Origin: Pseudomonas nitroreducens TX1
Lineage (GTDB): Bacteria > Pseudomonadota > Gammaproteobacteria > Pseudomonadales > Pseudomonadaceae
Direction of reading: 5' to 3'
Assembly: GCF_000313755.1 (NCBI RefSeq)
Contig: NZ_AMZB01000097.1
Location: 47,180-111,179, forward strand
Length of the DNA stretch: 64,000 nt
The notes beneath the pieces were generated by a model, which worked only from the letters and a program-made list of their open reading frames with translations, ran no database searches and was not told where the DNA came from. Positions 54,212 to 61,887 of this stretch are shown one piece after another; position 1 is the first letter of the stretch; every line of letters starts with the position of its first letter. The position numbers and the translations under genes were made by a program.

Positions 54212-55414
54212 TCAGGCCACGACCGGGATCATCGGGTCGGCAGCCGCCAGGGCGATGGTGCGGTCGGCAGCCGGCGGGTAGATCCATACAGTGTTGATCT
54301 CGGTCTTGATCTTCTTGCCTTCCTCGCGCTGGAAGCGCACCTGGCGGTCCCAGCCTTCGGTGAACAGCGCGCCCCAGGCGCCGAGGTCCAGGCAGGTCAC
54401 GTACTTGGGCTGGCTGTAGGGAATGGGCGCCACGCCCAGCAGGTCGGCGGCGGCGTTATTGCCGGCCGAGCGGCCCAGCGAGATGGCATGCTGGCAGGTC
54501 ATCAGCGCGTAGTTGCCGGCATCATCCACCGCGGCGTACGCGACGTCGCCTGTGGCGAACACCGCGTCCTGGCCGATCACCTGGAGGTTGCGGTCCACGT
54601 GCAGGCGACCCTGGCGATCGCGCGCGGCGGGAACCTGCTCGGTCAGTGAGCTGGCGCGCACGCCCGCGGTCCAGACCACGGTCTTCGCGTCGATGCGCTC
54701 GCCGCTGGCGAGTGTCACACCGTTCTCGTCGATGGATTCCACCGAAGATTTCAGGCGCCATTCAACGCCCAGCTCGGCAGAGGCTTCGGCCACCACGGAT
54801 TGCGAAGTGACGCCCAGTGCGCTGCCAATCTCGGCACCGCGATCGACCACGATGACCCGCACCTTGGCGTCCGCGCCCAGCACTTCCCGCAGGCGAGCCG
54901 GCATTTCGGTGGCGGTCTCGATACCGGTGAAGCCGCCGCCGGCAACGACCACGGTATTGCGCGCTGCGGATTCCGGTAGCTGGTGCAGCGAGCGAATGTG
55001 CGTCTCAAGGCGCACGGCCTGGTCGATGTCGTCCACGTCGAAGGCGTGCTCGATGCCCGGCAGGGCGGGGCGGGCGACCTTGCTGCCGCTGGCGAGGATC
55101 AGGCGGTCGAAACCCAGGGTGGCAATGTCGCCGCTGGCGTTGCGGTAGTCCAGTTGACGGCCATCGACGTCGATCTTCTCGGCGCTGCCCTGGATGAAGG
55201 TGACGCCCACGGCGGCGAACAGCTCGCCCAGCGGCGCGGCCATCTGGTGCACGTTAGGCTCGTAGAAGCGCGGGCGGATGCGCAGTTCGGCCTGGGGAGC
55301 GAGCACCGCGACTTCGACGTCGCCGCGCTGGTGCAGATCGAGCAGTCGCGTGGCGCTCAGGGCGCTCCACATGCCCGCGAAACCGGTGCCGACGATCAGG
55401 ATGCGTTGTTTCAT
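54212..55414 (-). CDS. NDH-2-like FAD-dependent oxidoreductase
   Basis: A 400-residue pyridine-nucleotide disulfide-fold flavoprotein. It has the FAD loop ILIVGTGFAGMWSA at the start, the NAD(P) loop TVVVAGGGFTGIETATEM around residue 160, and the second FAD motif VFATGDVAYAAVDD. No membrane anchor is obvious, yet type II NADH dehydrogenases attach through a C-terminal amphipathic helix (ALFTEGWDRQVRFQREEGKK region). ATG at 55414 has GGAG seven nt upstream; a longer frame to 55609 would run through a palindrome and is not accepted. It is divergent from, and probably repressed by, the Rrf2 regulator. Confidence 0.88.
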   Translation of the reverse strand: MKQRILIVGTGFAGMWSALSATRLLDLHQRGDVEVAVLAPQAELRIRPRFYEPNVHQMAAPLGELFAAVGVTFIQGSAEKIDVDGRQLDYRNASGDIATLGFDRLILASGSKVARPALPGIEHAFDVDDIDQAVRLETHIRSLHQLPESAARNTVVVAGGGFTGIETATEMPARLREVLGADAKVRVIVVDRGAEIGSALGVTSQSVVAEASAELGVEWRLKSSVESIDENGVTLASGERIDAKTVVWTAGVRASSLTEQVPAARDRQGRLHVDRNLQVIGQDAVFATGDVAYAAVDDAGNYALMTCQHAISLGRSAGNNAAADLLGVAPIPYSQPKYVTCLDLGAWGALFTEGWDRQVRFQREEGKKIKTEINTVWIYPPAADRTIALAAADPMIPVVA

Positions 55415-55490
55415 GGTGGTCTCCGACGAAAAGGATGAATCCAGGGAGTGGGTTTCCCGAGTGCCCGACATCGGAGCGCTTCGCTTCCCG

Positions 55491-55541
55491 GCTTGCCTCG
55501 GATAACTGCGACTATATTGGTCGTAGTTATCCGAGGCAAGC
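55491..55541. promoter_or_regulatory. 22-bp-arm palindrome containing a candidate Rrf2 operator
   Basis: GCTTGCCTCGGATAACT (55491-55507) pairs perfectly with AGTTATCCGAGGCAAGC (55525-55541), and GCGAC / GTCGT extend it by five more (one G:T). The loop is TATATTG. The inner 22 nt (55507-55528) matches the site upstream of the regulator at 18 of 22 positions. It lies 77 nt before the flavoprotein start. Confidence 0.75.
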
Positions 55542-55712
55542 GGTTTCTGCATCAAACTCCGACCGCTGGTCACGACTGTGTTCCGTGAGAAGGCGCTGCT
55601 TCTGCTCATTGGCGAAACGCCGGGAAGTGCCGAGATGCCCGTGGCGTGGGTGACAGCTCGTCAGGATGCGTGCTTAAGTGCTTGCCGGGTGCCCGGTGTG
55701 GCTTGAAAATAG

Positions 55713-55734
55713 TGCGACTGAATTAGTCGGAGTT
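55713..55734. promoter_or_regulatory. candidate Rrf2 autoregulatory operator
   Basis: The pattern TGCGACT-N6-GTCG-N-AGTT matches the site at 55507-55528. Its core CGACT-GAATT-AGTCG is a perfect palindrome. The right part (CGGAG, 55728-55732) is also the ribosome site of the regulator, whose ATG is at 55739. Confidence 0.7.
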
Positions 55735-55738
55735 TGTA

Positions 55739-56260
55739 ATGGCTTTGTACAGTGCGGGGGTGGAGTACGGCATTCACTGCCTGCTCTTTCTGACCGACGA
55801 GAAGGGCGACGGTCGCGACTCCAGCGTGCGTGCGCTGGCAGAGTTGCAGGGCGTGCCCCAGGAACTGCTCGCCAAGGTCTTCACCAAGCTGGCCAAGGCC
55901 GGGCTGGTGGCAGCCACCGAAGGCGTACGCGGCGGTTTCCGCCTGGCGCGGCCGGCGGACGAGATCACCGTGCTGGATATCGTCAAGGCCATCGACGGCG
56001 ACAGGGTGATTTTCGAGTGCCGCGACATCCGTGGGCGCTGCGCGGTGTTCGAAGGCTCGCCGCCGGAGTGGGCAACCTGCGGCACCTGCTCGATCCATGC
56101 GGTGATGCTCACCGCGCAGAAACGCATGGAAGAAGCCCTGGCCCAGCACACCGTGCTCGATCTTGCACGCCGCGTCGGGCGCAAGGCGCCGCCGGAGTTC
56201 GGCGAAGCGCTGGTGCGCTGGATGGACGCCCAGCGTGACGGTCCCGGCTCCCTCAGCTAG
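55739..56260 (+). CDS. Rrf2-family regulator with four-cysteine cluster site
   Basis: A 173-residue Rrf2 protein. The winged helix (VEYGIHCLLFLTDEKGDGRD, then VPQELLAKVFTKLAKAGL and TEGVRGGFRLAR) is followed by four Cys spaced as C-x6-C-x12-C-x2-C (ECRDIRGRC and ATCGTCS), fit to hold an Fe-S cluster. It should sense redox state, iron or NO. It is divergent from an NDH-2-like gene whose upstream region carries a matching operator, and its own promoter carries another, so it likely represses both. Its TAG stop is shared with the SleB-like gene (56257-56260). Confidence 0.88.
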   Translation: MALYSAGVEYGIHCLLFLTDEKGDGRDSSVRALAELQGVPQELLAKVFTKLAKAGLVAATEGVRGGFRLARPADEITVLDIVKAIDGDRVIFECRDIRGRCAVFEGSPPEWATCGTCSIHAVMLTAQKRMEEALAQHTVLDLARRVGRKAPPEFGEALVRWMDAQRDGPGSLS

Positions 56261-56880
56261 CGCGCATCGCCGCCGCGCGGCTTGTAGAAGACGAACTCGT
56301 CGGTTTCCGTCGTGCGGATGTACTTTTTCGCCCAGGACGGCGAGGCGTGGCGGTCATGGAAGTACATGGCGCCGCGCGTGCGGTCGTTCAGTTGCTGGTT
56401 CAGCGCCCGGCGGGCGATTTCCTTGGCGATGTCGTAGCGGTTCTTTTCTTCCACCTGATCGGGGCGCCCATCGCACCACCAGGAGAACTGACAGTGCCTC
56501 TGCGCCTGGCCCTGCATGACCACGCCGCACACCGTGTCGGGGAAGCCACCGTGGCCCATGCGGTTGAGCACCACGTTGGCCACTGCCTCCATGTCCGCCT
56601 GGCCGCCGCCCTTCGCTTCCCAGTAGATGGTCCGCGACAGGCACGTGAGAGCGTCGTCCAGCGGCGCCTGGCCGGCCGGGTCCACTGCCTTGACCTCGGA
56701 TTTTGTGATGGGCGCCGGGCTGGCCACGGCGTTGGCCGGGTGGGCGACCTGCTGCTCCAGCACTTCGGCCTTGTTCACCGCGGCCTGGGCTTTCTCGTCG
56801 GTTGAGGTGCCGATTGAGGCGGCGGGGAAAGAGGTCGTCCAGCAGGCGAACAGCAGCAACAGAAGCAATTGGCGGTGCAT
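56257..56880 (-). CDS. SleB-type cell-wall hydrolase
   Basis: A 207-residue exported hydrolase (Hydrolase_2 family). The signal peptide covers about residues 1-21 (LLLLLLFACWTTSFPAAS). The catalytic domain (75-200) has Glu88 in RTIYWEAKGGG, then MEAVANVVLNRM, FPDTVCGVV and YFHDRHASPSWA. It should cut peptidoglycan as a lytic transglycosylase or amidase, as in cortex-lytic homologues that persist in non-spore-formers. The stop overlaps the convergent Rrf2 gene by 4 nt. Confidence 0.87.
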   Translation of the reverse strand: MHRQLLLLLLFACWTTSFPAASIGTSTDEKAQAAVNKAEVLEQQVAHPANAVASPAPITKSEVKAVDPAGQAPLDDALTCLSRTIYWEAKGGGQADMEAVANVVLNRMGHGGFPDTVCGVVMQGQAQRHCQFSWWCDGRPDQVEEKNRYDIAKEIARRALNQQLNDRTRGAMYFHDRHASPSWAKKYIRTTETDEFVFYKPRGGDAR

Positions 56881-57055
56881 GGTCGAACCTACCTGCGCAG
56901 CGAAGCCTGTCCGGCCGTCGACAGCCTGCGTCAGGCCTTTGCGACGGCGCCCTTGAGGCCGCTCCCGAAGTGGGAAAAGCGAAGCGACTGCGCCTGCTGG
57001 ATGTGACTGTACGCGGTGAGTTTTGATTCAACTTTCCAGCCAGGCGGTAACGCCT
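56881..57055. other. 175-nt gap, no feature recognised
   Basis: It lies between the SleB-type gene start and the stop of the alpha/beta hydrolase, both on the minus strand. It holds the AGGTAGG ribosome site of the SleB gene. No repeat or terminator is visible. Confidence 0.35.
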
Positions 57056-57871
57056 CTAAGCCCCGGATGCCGTGACCTGCAGCAGGTGGAGCTGAAAGAA
57101 CTCGGTAACAGCCTGCAATACCGCCGGCTGCTGCTCGCGGTGTGGCACGTGGCCGCAATCGGGCAGCAGCCGGAGCATGGTCGGCACGCCGGGGACCGAG
57201 GTGAAACGCTCCGGGTGCGCCGCCGAGCCGTACTCGTCCTGTTCGCCATGCAGACTGAGGATCGGACACTTCACCTGTGCCAGCTCGGCGTCCAGGTTCC
57301 AGTCGCTGAAATCGTCGGACAGCCAGGTATCGACCCACGCACGCAGCACCCAGAAGGCTTTGTCGCCGTGGTATTTCTGCAAACGCTCCAGTTGGCCTTC
57401 GCGAGCGAACTCCACTTCGGCGGCGCGGATGCCATCGCGGGTCTGGTGTTCGACGAAGGCCTGGGCCGACTCGGTGACCAGCGCCACGCAGGTTTGCTGG
57501 TGCTGCGCCACGCAGGCCACGGCCATGGCGCCGCCGACGCTGTGGCCGAACACCACACAGCGCTCGAAGCCGAAGTGCTGTTGCAGCAGAGGGAAGAAGC
57601 TGCGCGCCTCGTCGTCGATGAAGTCCAGGGGCAGGGCGCCGGGATAGCGATCGGAACGGCCGAAACCGAGACGGTCGTAGGCGATGACCTGGCGCCGCGT
57701 GGTGCGCGCGAGCTGCTGCGGGAAGTCGCGCCACAAGGTCACGCAGCCCAGCGAGTCATGCAGCAGCAGGATTGGCTCGCCGGTGGTTGCGGCGGGCGTC
57801 CAGTCCTGGGCGAACAACTGGCCCTTTTCGCTGCTGATCCAGTGTTCCCGGGTGGTGACGGGCAACGACAT
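57056..57871 (-). CDS. alpha/beta hydrolase
   Basis: A 271-residue serine hydrolase. The oxyanion region ILLLHDSLGCVTLW replaces the usual HG with HDSLG. The nucleophile is Ser111 in FGHSVGGAMA, the acid in LHGEQDEYG and the base in DCGHVPHREQQ. Overall it resembles the esterase/haloperoxidase-like group. It lies head to head with the GlxA-type regulator (about 110-nt gap), which may control it. AGGAG lies just before the ATG. Confidence 0.87.
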   Translation of the reverse strand: MSLPVTTREHWISSEKGQLFAQDWTPAATTGEPILLLHDSLGCVTLWRDFPQQLARTTRRQVIAYDRLGFGRSDRYPGALPLDFIDDEARSFFPLLQQHFGFERCVVFGHSVGGAMAVACVAQHQQTCVALVTESAQAFVEHQTRDGIRAAEVEFAREGQLERLQKYHGDKAFWVLRAWVDTWLSDDFSDWNLDAELAQVKCPILSLHGEQDEYGSAAHPERFTSVPGVPTMLRLLPDCGHVPHREQQPAVLQAVTEFFQLHLLQVTASGA

Positions 57872-57981
57872 GACACGCTCCTGTACTGACTCGCTGTGGG
57901 TTCGGTCATAGTATTCCCGGCAGGTGAGCGAGGCGATGTTCGGATGGGCTCATGCATAGTCCGATCGGGCCAGGAGGAAGT

Positions 57982-58935
57982 TTGGAACAGGTAGCGATAC
58001 TGGCCTACGACGGCTGTTGGGCGATGGGGCTGTTCTCGGCCGCGGATTTCTTCCGCATTGCGGCTTTGCTGGAGAAGCACCTGGGAATGCAGCCGTCCTT
58101 CGCGGTGCGGGTGGTATCGGTCGATGGCGCGCCGGTGTCTGCAGCAGGCGGCCACGTCATTACACCGGCTGCTGCGCTGGAGGACGTCAGGGCGGCTTCT
58201 CTGATCGTCCTGCCGGCCATCGAAGGGCCGCGCCTGGCCGGCTTCGAAGCGGATGCGCGAGTGCTGGAGTGGTTGGGCCAGCACATCGACGCCGGCGCGC
58301 GGGTACTGGCATTGACCACGGGGGCCGCCTGGCTGGCAGCCAGTGGGCGCCTGGACGGCGGACTGCTGGCCACGCACTGGGCCTTCGTCCGGCAGTTGGG
58401 CAAGCGCTACCCGGCGTGCCGCTTCGTGGCGCGGGAGTCCTTCCTGCAGGAGAATGGGCTTTACAGCACCGGCTCGCTCAACGGCTGCTTCGACGCCTTG
58501 CTGGACATTCTCGCGCGCGACCGCGGTGATCGCTTCGCCCAGCTCTGCGCCACCCACCTGCTGGTTGCCGATCCGCACCGCCTGGGGCCGATCCTGCCGG
58601 GCCATCGCAACCATCGCGACGACACGGTACTGCGGGTACAGGACTGGATCGAGAGCCACCATGCCGAGCCCCTGACCATCGAGCGCATGGCGCGCCAGGC
58701 CGGTGTCAGCCAGCGGACCTTCAAGCGCCGCTTCAGCGAGGCGACGAAACTGCCGCCGAATCTCTATCTGCAGCAGGTACGCATCGACAAGGCGAAGAAG
58801 CTGCTGCTGGCGACCCAGCTGTCGGTACGCGAGATCGCCACCGGGGTCGGTTACGAGAACGTCAGTTTCTTCGTCCGCCTGTTCAAGGCGCGCGTCGGAA
58901 CCACCCCGGCGCGCTGGCGCGAAGGCGCTTCCTGA
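57982..58935 (+). CDS. GlxA-type regulator: DJ-1/PfpI domain plus AraC domain
   Basis: A regulator of about 317 residues. I prefer the TTG at 57982, because AGGAGG ends 4 nt before it and the protein then starts directly at the first DJ-1 strand (EQVAILAYDGC); the ATG at 57952 has no ribosome site. The DJ-1/PfpI domain spans about 1-170; the usual nucleophile Cys is not in the usual elbow (LALTTGAAWLAASG), so it is a sensor. The C-terminal AraC domain has MARQAGVSQRTFKRRFSEAT and GYENVSFFVRLFKAR. It probably regulates the neighbouring hydrolase. Confidence 0.88.
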   Translation: MEQVAILAYDGCWAMGLFSAADFFRIAALLEKHLGMQPSFAVRVVSVDGAPVSAAGGHVITPAAALEDVRAASLIVLPAIEGPRLAGFEADARVLEWLGQHIDAGARVLALTTGAAWLAASGRLDGGLLATHWAFVRQLGKRYPACRFVARESFLQENGLYSTGSLNGCFDALLDILARDRGDRFAQLCATHLLVADPHRLGPILPGHRNHRDDTVLRVQDWIESHHAEPLTIERMARQAGVSQRTFKRRFSEATKLPPNLYLQQVRIDKAKKLLLATQLSVREIATGVGYENVSFFVRLFKARVGTTPARWREGAS

Positions 58936-58940
58936 GGGCC

Positions 58941-58973
58941 GCTAAGGAAACCTTAAGGCAGCTCGGGGATGAT
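58941..58973 (+). promoter_or_regulatory. PhoP/PmrA-like box and promoter of the decayed mgtC locus
   Basis: GCTAAG (58941-58946), five nt, then CTTAAG (58952-58957) resemble a CTTAAG-N5-CTTAAG two-component-regulator box. A -10-like GATGAT lies at 58968-58973, about 10 nt downstream, the normal distance for PhoP/PmrA promoters. Only the spacing and motif are seen; binding is inferred. Confidence 0.35.
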
Positions 58974-58981
58974 GACCACTC

Positions 58982-59033
58982 GCGGCCGGAGCTGTCCCGG
59001 ACAGTGCTCACACCGGGTCCGGTCGCTTTTTTT
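58982..59033 (+). terminator. hairpin plus T-run: terminator or attenuator
   Basis: GCGGCCGG (58982-58989) pairs with CCGGTCGC (59019-59026, one G:U) and is followed by seven T. The loop holds CTGTC-CCG-GACAG. It lies 46 nt after the GlxA-type gene and could end that transcript, or attenuate the leader that follows. Confidence 0.6.
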
Positions 59034-59232
59034 GAATCACAGAGGAGTCCTGCCTTGGACACTTGCCCTGGTCGATTGCGACAGGCCTGAACAGCGAGCC
59101 GTCCGGCAGAACCCTGCCGCTGTCTCGCTGCGTTGCGGACAGTGGCGATACGCATCCCGCCAAGGGATGACGTCTCACCATTCCCCTGCGGGGCCAGCCT
59201 GGCCCTTCGCACTCTCGCAATCCATCCCCCGA
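59034..59232 (+). ncRNA. putative structured leader RNA of a lost mgtC-like gene
   Basis: Several short hairpins follow one another: CCT-G-GTCG/CGAC-AGG (59068-59086 area), GGCAG/CTGCC (59105-59118), CTGTC/GACAG (59120-59142), CATCCC/GGGATG (59153-59169) and GGGCCA/TGGCCC (59191-59205). An SD-like AGAGGAG with a TTG lies at 59041-59057 and opens an 11-codon frame (MDTCPGRLRQA) that stops at 59090. A structured leader is likely; the exact type was not recognised. Confidence 0.35.
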
Positions 59233-59358
59233 ATGCGCGCCGAGCTGCTCGGCGGCCACGGCGCCGCCGGCCAGCTGGAACGCATGGTCTGCCGCATCAG
59301 CCTGGAGAAGGGCGTCAGTTCGGTGCGCTGGCAGCTGTTCGAGCTGGCCAGCGATTGA
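59233..59358 (+). pseudogene. C-terminal remnant of an MgtC/SapB-family protein
   Basis: 41 codons starting MRAELLGGHGAAG and ending RISLEKGVSSVRWQLFEL, an ACT-like end segment of MgtC family proteins as I recall them (LE-x-VSRLSLE-x-VSAVRW). The membrane part (about 140 residues) is missing and there is no proper start. With the upstream box and leader this suggests a locus reduced by internal deletion. The family match is from memory. Confidence 0.4.
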
Positions 59359-59408
59359 GTCTGCCAACGCGGTAATTTCCCGGAAACCCATCCTACAAGG
59401 GCGTGTAC

Positions 59409-60494
59409 TCAACCCTCGCGGGCAGTGCGGCAACCACAACGCGGCGCTGGCGCGCGCGCTTCCTCGGCCACCACGCCGCGCCACCAGCGTTCACCCTGAT
59501 GGGGCGCCTCGATGTCGATGCGCTCGCCCATCATCGGCGTGGTGACGGTGAGCCCACGCTCGCCGGCGATCGCCAGCACGCGCTCGAAAGGTTCGTACCA
59601 GGCATGCATGGCCAGGTCGAAGGTGCCGTTGTGGATCGGCAGCAGCCAGCGGCCGTTCAGGTCCTGGTGCGCCTGGACGGTCTGTTGCGGGTGCATGTGC
59701 ACGTAGGGCCAGTGTTCGTTGTAGGCGCCGGTTTCCAGCAGTGTCAGGTCGAAGTGGCCGAAGCGCCGGCCGATCTCGGCGAAGCCGTCGAAGTAGCCGG
59801 TGTCGCCACTGAAGAAGATGCGCAGGCTGTCATCCTCGATCACCCAGGAACACCACAGGGTGCGGTTGCCATCGCGCAAACCGCGGCCGGAGAAATGCTG
59901 CGCCGGGGTTGCGGTGAGGCACAGGCCGTCCACCGTAGTGCTCTGCCACCAGTCCAGCTGGCGGATCTTCTCCGCCGGTACGCCCCAATCCAGCAGGCGG
60001 TCGCCCACGCCCAGCGGAGTGAGGAAGACTTCCGCGCGCTCGGCCAGCACGGCGATGGTGGTGCGGTCGAGGTGGTCGTAGTGGTCGTGGGAGAGGATCA
60101 CCCCGCGGATCGGCGGCAGGTCCCGCACGGCAATGGGCGGTGCGTGGAAGCGCTTGGGCCCGGCGAAGCTGAACGGCGAGGCGCGTTCGGAAAACACAGG
60201 GTCAGTCAGCCACCAGCCGCCGCGCAGCTTGAGCAGCAGGGTGGAGTGCCCGAGGCGGTACAGGCTGCGGTCGGGCACATGCTCCAGCTCGTTGCGGTTC
60301 AGCGCCCGCACGGGCACCGGGGCGCGCGGCACGGTGCTCTCAGGCTTGTTGAACAGCACATCCCAGAGCACCTTCGCGCTCGGTTCGGGCATATCGGCCG
60401 GGCGCGCCTTGAGATTGCGGAACCTCCCGGCGATGTAATGCGGCGAATGGCTGTAGTCGTCGATGGGCGCGCGTTGCAGTCGGAGGCGGGGCAA
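59409..60494 (-). CDS. MBL-fold metal-dependent hydrolase (NAPE-PLD/RomA-like)
   Basis: A 361-residue metallo-beta-lactamase-fold enzyme. Motifs: SLYRLGHSTLLLKLRGG, the metal site HxHxDH in LSHDHYDHLDR, GDTGYFDGFAEIGRRFG with the bridging Asp and HMHPQQTVQAH. It resembles the RomA and N-acylphosphatidylethanolamine phospholipase D group, which has a Pro/Trp-rich loop (WWLTDPVFSERASPFSF) after the first strand. The start is TTG with GAGG nine nt before it, giving MPRLRLQRAP; an alternative is the Met near residue 35. The substrate may be a lipid or amide. Confidence 0.87.
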   Translation of the reverse strand: MPRLRLQRAPIDDYSHSPHYIAGRFRNLKARPADMPEPSAKVLWDVLFNKPESTVPRAPVPVRALNRNELEHVPDRSLYRLGHSTLLLKLRGGWWLTDPVFSERASPFSFAGPKRFHAPPIAVRDLPPIRGVILSHDHYDHLDRTTIAVLAERAEVFLTPLGVGDRLLDWGVPAEKIRQLDWWQSTTVDGLCLTATPAQHFSGRGLRDGNRTLWCSWVIEDDSLRIFFSGDTGYFDGFAEIGRRFGHFDLTLLETGAYNEHWPYVHMHPQQTVQAHQDLNGRWLLPIHNGTFDLAMHAWYEPFERVLAIAGERGLTVTTPMMGERIDIEAPHQGERWWRGVVAEEARAPAPRCGCRTAREG

Positions 60495-60633
60495 GAGACT
60501 GATCCTCAGTGGCGGAATGCGTCAGTCAGGCACGCTACAGGTTCCGCCGCCAGGGATCATTACCGGAATCTTGATTCAGAACATCACCGAAATCGATAGG
60601 GCCCTGCCGAGGCCTGGTCGACGAGAAACCGGC

Positions 60634-61776
60634 TCAGTCCAGCCTCGACAGGATGTCCCAGGCCAGCTTCACCCTCACCTCGTTGGGATAGTTGCGGTTG
60701 GCAAGGATGACGATGCCGCGCTGCTTCGACGGGACGAACGCCACGTAGGCGCCGAAGCCGCCAGTGGCACCGGTCTTGTTCACCCAGACCGCCTGCTGCG
60801 GTGGCGACGGTTTGCGCAGCGCCGTTACCGGCTGACTCTGCAGCACCATGTTGCTGCCATTGTACTGCTGCAGTTCGGCGAGCTTGGGCGGGTAGGCGTA
60901 TTGCTCCCAGACCAGGTCCTGGGTCATCGGCCCGACCTGGTAGTAGCCGGTGCGCGTAGCGTCCACAGCCGAGCGCAGCTTGTCGCCAAGCTTCACCTCG
61001 CCCAGCTGGATCTGCACGAAGCGCAACAGGTCGCGGCTGCTGGACTTCACGCCGTAGGCCTCGTCGGCGATCTGGTCGGGGTTGACCCGTACGGGGGTAT
61101 CGTCCTTGTCGTAGCCCTGGGCGTAGATGCCCTGGCGGGTCACCGGCACGTCGATGTGGGTGTTGCTCAGGCCCAGCGGCGCGAAGATGTTGCGCTGCAT
61201 CGCGGTCTTGAACGGCACGTCGAGGGCGCGCGCGGTGGCGATTCCGAGCAGGCCGATGCTGGGGTTGGCGTAGGTGCGCTGGGTATCGGCGGGATACTGC
61301 GGCTGCCAGGTCCTGTAGTAGTCGGTGAGCTGCCGGGGCGTCTTCACCGGGTCGGGCAGTTGCAGCGGGAAGCCACCGGTGACGTGGGTGGCGAGCTGGA
61401 TCAGTGTCACCTTGTCCAGGGCGCTGCCGTGCAGTTCCTTCAGGTAGCGCGTCGGGCTGTCTTGCAGCTTGAGCCTGCCGGCGGCCTGGGCGAAGCCGGC
61501 CAGGGTGGCGGTGAAGGTCTTGCTCACTGAGCCGATCTCGAACAGCGTGTCGCTGCTCACCGGCTGCTTGCTCTCCTTCGAGGCGACGCCGAAGTTGTAG
61601 AAACGTTGTTCGCCATGGTCGGTTACGCCGATGGCGAGGCCGGCGATGTTCTGTTCGCGCATGACCTGCTTGGCGAGCTTGTTCACCTTGGCGTCGAAGT
61701 CCGGCGGGGCGGCCTGGGCGAGGCCGGCGAAGAGAAGGGCGGTGAGGCTGGATGCGAGCGGTGCGGTCCGGTGCAT
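60634..61776 (-). CDS. ampC: class C beta-lactamase
   Basis: A 380-residue precursor. The signal peptide is residues 1-22 (SSLTALLFAGLAQA). All class C motifs are present: Ser83-Val-Ser-Lys in EIGSVSKTFT, Tyr169-Ala-Asn in TYANPS, and Lys334-Thr-Gly in VNKTGATGGFG. The length and ending are similar to Pseudomonas AmpC. The ATG at 61776 has AGGA eight nt upstream. Its usual regulator ampR is not adjacent; instead it is divergent from a radical SAM methyltransferase gene, so control of expression may differ from P. aeruginosa. Confidence 0.92.
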   Translation of the reverse strand: MHRTAPLASSLTALLFAGLAQAAPPDFDAKVNKLAKQVMREQNIAGLAIGVTDHGEQRFYNFGVASKESKQPVSSDTLFEIGSVSKTFTATLAGFAQAAGRLKLQDSPTRYLKELHGSALDKVTLIQLATHVTGGFPLQLPDPVKTPRQLTDYYRTWQPQYPADTQRTYANPSIGLLGIATARALDVPFKTAMQRNIFAPLGLSNTHIDVPVTRQGIYAQGYDKDDTPVRVNPDQIADEAYGVKSSSRDLLRFVQIQLGEVKLGDKLRSAVDATRTGYYQVGPMTQDLVWEQYAYPPKLAELQQYNGSNMVLQSQPVTALRKPSPPQQAVWVNKTGATGGFGAYVAFVPSKQRGIVILANRNYPNEVRVKLAWDILSRLD

Positions 61777-61887
61777 GACGAATTCCTGGGCAGTCAATGG
61801 GCTGACCCTAGCATCGCTGCGCTCAGGTCTCCAGCCAGACCGGCAGCGCTACGCCTGGGCCTGCGCTGATGGTAGGATTCGCGCCCC

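Noticed and set aside
55415..55609. N-terminal extension of the NDH-2-like protein to 55609
   Set aside because: It would translate the long palindrome and the operator; the ATG at 55414 has a good ribosome site and starts at the FAD loop.
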